Shown here: positions 60,063-64,000 of the stretch, piece after piece
Position numbering within the stretch: the first letter of the stretch is position 1
How the letters are laid out: every line of letters begins with the position of its first letter
NCBI GenBank assembly: GCA_022695795.1
Contig: MU404056.1
Location: forward strand, 310,001-374,000
Source: Biscogniauxia marginata
Taxonomy: Eukaryota > Ascomycota > Sordariomycetes > Xylariales > Xylariaceae
Length of the DNA stretch: 64,000 bases
Direction of reading: 5' to 3'
The notes under the pieces: generated by a model
The model's database searches: none
What the model saw: only the letters and a program-made list of their open reading frames with translations
Told to the model about the DNA's origin: nothing
Translations under genes and position numbers: made by a program

Positions 60063-61847
60063 CTACCAGTAAGATGCAATGCCTTTTCCTACCACGCGGG
60101 ACCTACCATGTATGAGAATATTTCTCAGGTAATCCAGCATAAACTGCGAGTTGGCCTCATCTAGATCCCACCTAGATCTCAGGCACTCATAAATGTCTAA
60201 CAGCTCCTCCCTTGAGGAGTACTGCGAAAACGCCTTGAGTACCGCCATAGCCAGCCACGTGCTGATGTGTAGCCCTTCTGCCCCCGAGTCGAACACCTCC
60301 AAGAACGCCTCCCAGATGCTGTTCAGCCTCTGCACGTTCCACTCCGATCCCGGCCCGGCGTGTATCGAGAACCCCTTGAAGAGTGCGAGAAAGATGGCAC
60401 CGTGAACCGGAATCCTAGAGTATTTCATCTCGTCTAGAAACCGTGCAACTATGGAGAGGTTTCCAAGCTTGACGCCAAAGTGATTTATCAAAATGCGGTA
60501 TGTGTGAATGTCCGGGGAAAGTAGCGCAGTCTTTTGAAAATTGGACCGCATATCGGGATACTCCTTCCCAACCTTAGCAAACATTAAGAGCACCTTGGTA
60601 ATAGATTTTTTCAGGGCGTAGTTGCGATCAGGCATGACCCTGAGGCTTTCGCTCATAGCCTTCATCTTCTCATACACCCGCAGGGCTGCATCTTCGTCCC
60701 CAGCCCGAATGAATCCCGCAATAACTGCGTTCAGTGTGGTTGTATCAATGATCTCGCCGGCCTCGACCATCTCTCTATAAGCAGCTCTCATACCATCGGA
60801 ATCCTGCTTCAGCCCAAAGAAATGGATGAGACTGACGTGGTGATAACGATTGAACGGAAGCCCACGATCGGTCATCTCCTGGTAGATCATCTCGGCAAGA
60901 TTGAATTTGCCGGCTTTGGACGCAGCATCGAAGAGAATATTAAACGTCACTTCGCTCGCCTTAACCCCAGCATCATGCTCCATCTCACGCCAGAGGCGAA
61001 GCGCTGCCTCGACCTCGACCTCAGTCGTAACAGCGACATATCGAGCGGCAAACGATATAGCCGTATTCCATTCCGACCTAATCAACGAGAAACCACTTTT
61101 CTTGACATCAGCTACCACAGCAAAATATCGCAGCATAGATCTGGAGTTTCGTTCGGTGTCTCCCAGCACTGCGAGAAGCGCATGTCTCAAATTAGCAGTG
61201 AGGTGTGCAACCCTTTGCTCTGGAATGCCATGATATATTTCCCATATTGTATCAAGGTCCATTTCAGCACGATTCCGTAGCCGAATCAGGATTGCTTTTT
61301 GCAGAGCTTCTACCGCTAGGTCTGCGTCGCGAGGCCCTGGTTTCGTGCTCGCGATAGATTGGAGACGAACATCTTCCTCTCGATCAGAGACTACAAGTTT
61401 CGGGCCGTCTGCAGGGGCATACTTCCTCATGTACGGGTCTCGGAAGATTTCGAGGTACTCATCCACAGGAGTGTTGTCATATTGAGGGACGAACTCGATC
61501 ATTTCCTGTTTCGATTGAATGATCTTACGTTGGAAACGCAGGGCAGACTCATCCGGCCCGCCTGAACTGACAAGTGCGCCGGCATTGTCGCTACAGTTGC
61601 AACTGCTCGGTAGATATGAGGTGAAGAAATTAGGATCAAGTCGTTTACTAGAAGTTGCTGTCACCGTGCTGAAAGGCCTCGTTGCGCGGCCGTAGCGAGA
61701 TATAGCAAGAAGGCTACTTGGTAGAGCTTTATCGTAGCCATTGTGTAGTCTTGAGGCTTGAGAGAGTCCTGCCGAGCTCAGTGTTGGCGAGAGTCGGCCG
61801 AAGAGTATGGCGCCGTATATCGACCGGTCAATTCTAGAGATTTTCAT
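60063..61847 (-). CDS. Mitochondrial pentatricopeptide-repeat (PPR) protein
   Basis: One long frame of 594 aa. The N terminus (MKISRIDRSIYGAILFGRLS) is basic and lacks acidic residues apart from one, consistent with mitochondrial import. From about residue 290 onwards, 35-residue repeats are readable, e.g. VTFNILFDAASKAGKFNLAE and TTLNAVIAGFIRAGDEDAALRVYEKM, typical of PPR. Such proteins bind specific mitochondrial RNAs for processing, stability or translation; the target is unknown. The C-terminal end is uncertain because a GTAGGT near 60105 could be a splice donor. It shares a 509 bp promoter with the divergent Rsm25 gene, another mitochondrial gene. Confidence 0.82.
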   Translation of the reverse strand: MKISRIDRSIYGAILFGRLSPTLSSAGLSQASRLHNGYDKALPSSLLAISRYGRATRPFSTVTATSSKRLDPNFFTSYLPSSCNCSDNAGALVSSGGPDESALRFQRKIIQSKQEMIEFVPQYDNTPVDEYLEIFRDPYMRKYAPADGPKLVVSDREEDVRLQSIASTKPGPRDADLAVEALQKAILIRLRNRAEMDLDTIWEIYHGIPEQRVAHLTANLRHALLAVLGDTERNSRSMLRYFAVVADVKKSGFSLIRSEWNTAISFAARYVAVTTEVEVEAALRLWREMEHDAGVKASEVTFNILFDAASKAGKFNLAEMIYQEMTDRGLPFNRYHHVSLIHFFGLKQDSDGMRAAYREMVEAGEIIDTTTLNAVIAGFIRAGDEDAALRVYEKMKAMSESLRVMPDRNYALKKSITKVLLMFAKVGKEYPDMRSNFQKTALLSPDIHTYRILINHFGVKLGNLSIVARFLDEMKYSRIPVHGAIFLALFKGFSIHAGPGSEWNVQRLNSIWEAFLEVFDSGAEGLHISTWLAMAVLKAFSQYSSREELLDIYECLRSRWDLDEANSQFMLDYLRNILIHGRSRVVGKGIASYW

Positions 61848-62356
61848 GGGCCTCCCCTCATGATGGTTCCGTCATCACAACTTCCCTAGGCGTGTGACAA
61901 TAGTTAAGTGACCGGGACGTAGGGGTTCATCCGCGAATTGAAGCTTCCTCGAGACGTGGCTAAACAGCTCGGCAGGTCTACAATCGAAGACAAGACCGCA
62001 GTGGACTTCGAGGGGCAGAAAAAATATGCGATTGACGATGAATCAAAAAGCTATCGCGGGAAATCCCTGCTAGTCCCACAGCTACAGCTTAAGCCCCGCA
62101 ATTTAGCAGAAGCACGGGCTTCAATTGGAAGAACACTGCAACGGCCGGAATAATCAATTAACCCAAAACTCAATTTCTTAACTACACTATGAGGTAGCAG
62201 GTGCAACCCATCCAATTCGATGTTTCCAGTTCCATGAGAGCTCGGAAGATAAAAGTCGTTTCTGCGCCTGCGCATATTCCATTCCCCACCCATACATACC
62301 TCACCCCCCATCCTCTCTACGACAGATCGCGACCCCGGCGAGCATAATCATTTGCG
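61848..62356. promoter_or_regulatory. Bidirectional promoter, PPR protein / Rsm25
   Basis: 509 bp separate the divergent start codons of two mitochondrial-protein genes, so one promoter region probably serves both. The 71-codon frame 61938-62153 inside it has no ATG in frame and is not a gene. No core element was identified. Confidence 0.45.
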
Positions 62357-63182
62357 ATGGGCGGCCAGCGGCAGATCAGGCCTAGCAAGGTATACCAGAC
62401 AGCCACCACCTTGTTGAATCATCGAATACTTCCCAGGGCCAAAGTCCAGGAGCCGGTCTGGTACAACGTTATCGAGTCGATACCGCCCTCTGAAATCCTC
62501 ACACGTCCATACCCGCCACAGCACAGAGCGCCCAACCCCAAAGTGCGGAAACCGAGCAAATTATTCCAGCCGCAACAACTGGTATACGAAGAAGACGCAT
62601 TGCGCAATGTCTTCTACAGAGACCACCCGTGGGAGCTGGCCAGGCCGAGGATGATCATTGAGATGGACGGCAAAGATGCGCTGAGATATGACTGGTCTAA
62701 AGGGCTGCGGCAGCCTGGCCTGCCGCTGTGCGGAGAGTGGTAAGGATTTGGATCATGGCGGTTCTGTGCAGGATACCATGGCTAACGGGCAGCGCAGTGT
62801 TGTGCAGCGGCAACTGTGGATGATGCATAACTTTGACAACCTCACACAGGAGCAAGCCTACGACATAGTCAGGCGGGAGTTCTACGCGTTGCGGCAAGAG
62901 GAGGAGGTCCAGCAGCGCATAGCCAAGGAGGAGGCGCAGATGGTGGGCGCATACTTCGGCAAGTCATTCTTGCAAGTCGGCATGGAACTGGAGGACAAGC
63001 AGTACGAGCGCTGGAAGAAATGGGCCGCGAAGCAGACAGATGCCATCCGCGCCGAGCAGAATGCAGCGTACACGAGCTTCGGTAGCGACGACGCCGAGGC
63101 CGAAGATGCACCTGTCGACCCGGACCAGGTCGTGGACGAAGGTAGTACGCTGGAGGCAGAGCTCGTGGATACGCCGGTGTAA
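62357..63182 (+). CDS. rsm25: Mitochondrial small-subunit ribosomal protein Rsm25 (mS23)
   Basis: Two exons (62357-62739 and 62798-63182) encode 255 aa; the intron (62740-62797) joins TG|T, giving LCGECVVQRQLWMMH. The N-terminal half MGGQRQIRPSKVYQTATTLL, ESIPPSEILTRPYPPQHR and YEEDALRNVFYRDHPWELARPR is characteristic of Rsm25, part of the mitoribosome small subunit. The second half is helical and Glu/Gln/Lys-rich (about 140-210), and the tail is acidic. The presequence is not obvious. The chosen ATG gives the standard start. Confidence 0.9.
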
Positions 63183-63384
63183 GGCTCGCGAAGAGCCGCT
63201 GATATTGATATTTTCAGTGTAGCACCACCGTACAAATCTCATTGGCAGCTACCGCCCAAAACGCCATGATTATGAAGGTGGTTGATATACGTCGCATGAG
63301 GAATGAAATGAAAAACAGGAAATGTCAAAGGCTCGATTTAAGGGGTATCTCGAAATTGGTGCTCTGCGCATTAAAAATAACGGT

Positions 63385-63709
63385 TCATGTTTCTGAGGGT
63401 TGGCCCAATGCGTCATCGAGTTGTTGTATCCGGCGTATATAAGCTATTCGCTGTAGAAAGGGATCGCATTAGTCGGACAACCGTCGCTTTGCAGATATCC
63501 CTGCCACAGGCGTAGTAGAACGAACTTACAACTCGTTCCAGTTTTTCTCGGTCTGCCTCGTTGGTTACTCTCGTAAGAACCTGCTCGAGAAGCTCGCATG
63601 CTTCGAGATAGTACTTGCGTGCACCGCCGTAATATTGGGAGTTGTCGAGCTGGACGGCCGTGCTAGCCTTGGCCAGCGCCGTGGATATTATCGCCTTTTG
63701 AGAAGGCAT
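63385..63709 (-). CDS. Small MIT-domain protein
   Basis: Two exons (63709-63530 and 63450-63385) encode 81 aa; the 79 bp intron is GTAAGT...CTACAG with a CTAATG branch-like site. The helical repeat reads KAIISTALAKASTAVQLDNS, ARKYYLEACELLEQVL and REKLERVRIAYIRRIQQLDD, matching the three-helix MIT domain found in Vps4 and related ESCRT-associated proteins, which bind MIT-interacting motifs in the endosomal sorting pathway. The protein is only the domain plus a short tail, so it may be an adaptor-like small protein; exact role unknown. An unspliced reading ends in unrelated residues, so the intron is preferred. Confidence 0.78.
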
Positions 63710-64000
63710 CGTCTTTGCTTCGGTTCTCGGGAATGGGGATTTTTACTTCTTTTGCTGGACAGCAACAACAGGAGCAATTACATGGTGAAAACCTCCGTTG
63801 AATTTATTATATAAGGTATCATGGTGAGAGGAAACGGGCCGAGGAGATTATCAGACAGCTAGCTAGCTACCTTTGTATCCGCTTTTGCGGCGGCTCCCAT
63901 GCGTTCATGCATAATAGGCCTCTGGTTCCCTTGCACGTATGATACGATGTCCCCCCTCCTCCCTTGACGGAGCTACTAATGAAGGAGCTGTCAAACTGTT
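63710..64000. other. Right-end intergenic sequence
   Basis: 291 bp upstream of the MIT gene, its probable promoter. No ORF, RNA or repeat is seen before the window ends. Confidence 0.5.

Noticed and set aside
61938..62153. 71-codon plus-strand frame in the bidirectional promoter
   Set aside because: No in-frame ATG, no family; internal ATGs in other frames end quickly.

Overview
The window looks like chromosomal DNA of a filamentous ascomycete (Pezizomycotina, probably a Sordariomycete). The genes carry short GT-AG introns of about 50-120 bp, and the products include fungus-typical proteins (Dsc3, the Rsm25 mitoribosomal protein, an AcuM/Rds2-type zinc-cluster regulator). The left end is a very AT-rich repeat block whose reading frames are broken almost only at C-to-T type changes, the mark of repeat-induced point mutation (RIP). 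Species cannot be named from the sequence alone.

Region 1-16680 is a nest of RIP-degraded transposons. A Ty3/Gypsy chromovirus (element II, 1083-8607, minus strand, 410 bp LTRs, target duplication CATAA) sits inside a second related chromovirus (element I, 8613-13564 plus 1-1077). To the right are a solo LTR (15157-15629, target duplication TAAAT), a 395 bp inverted-repeat element with TA target duplication (15972-16366), and older nested inverted-repeat elements reaching 16667. Element II also carries a relic Cys-rich/coiled-coil ORF on the opposite strand to pol, tail to tail with the pol chromodomain.

Region 16680-29500 is gene-poor. It holds a TauD-type dioxygenase gene (19323-20736), the exocyst gene SEC6 (21507-23768), a decayed GH30 endo-beta-1,6-galactanase-like pseudogene (about 27060-28511) and small unassigned fragments.

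Region 30590-64000 is ordinary gene-dense euchromatin: AcuM/Rds2-like gluconeogenic regulator, SPO22/ZIP4-like meiosis gene (with an in-frame stop), DUF3140 protein, NmrA-like oxidoreductase (interrupted by a minisatellite and an assembly gap), xanthine dehydrogenase, aldehyde dehydrogenase, kynurenine-type aminotransferase, Dsc3, Mtr4 RNA helicase, cytochrome c oxidase subunit VIII/VIIc, a mitochondrial PPR protein, the mitoribosomal protein Rsm25 and a MIT-domain protein. The genes are mostly unrelated housekeeping functions; the 59-63 kb stretch is enriched in mitochondrial proteins. No secondary-metabolite cluster, CRISPR array, rRNA or convincing tRNA was seen. Exon coordinates were worked out by hand from splice signals and frame continuity.
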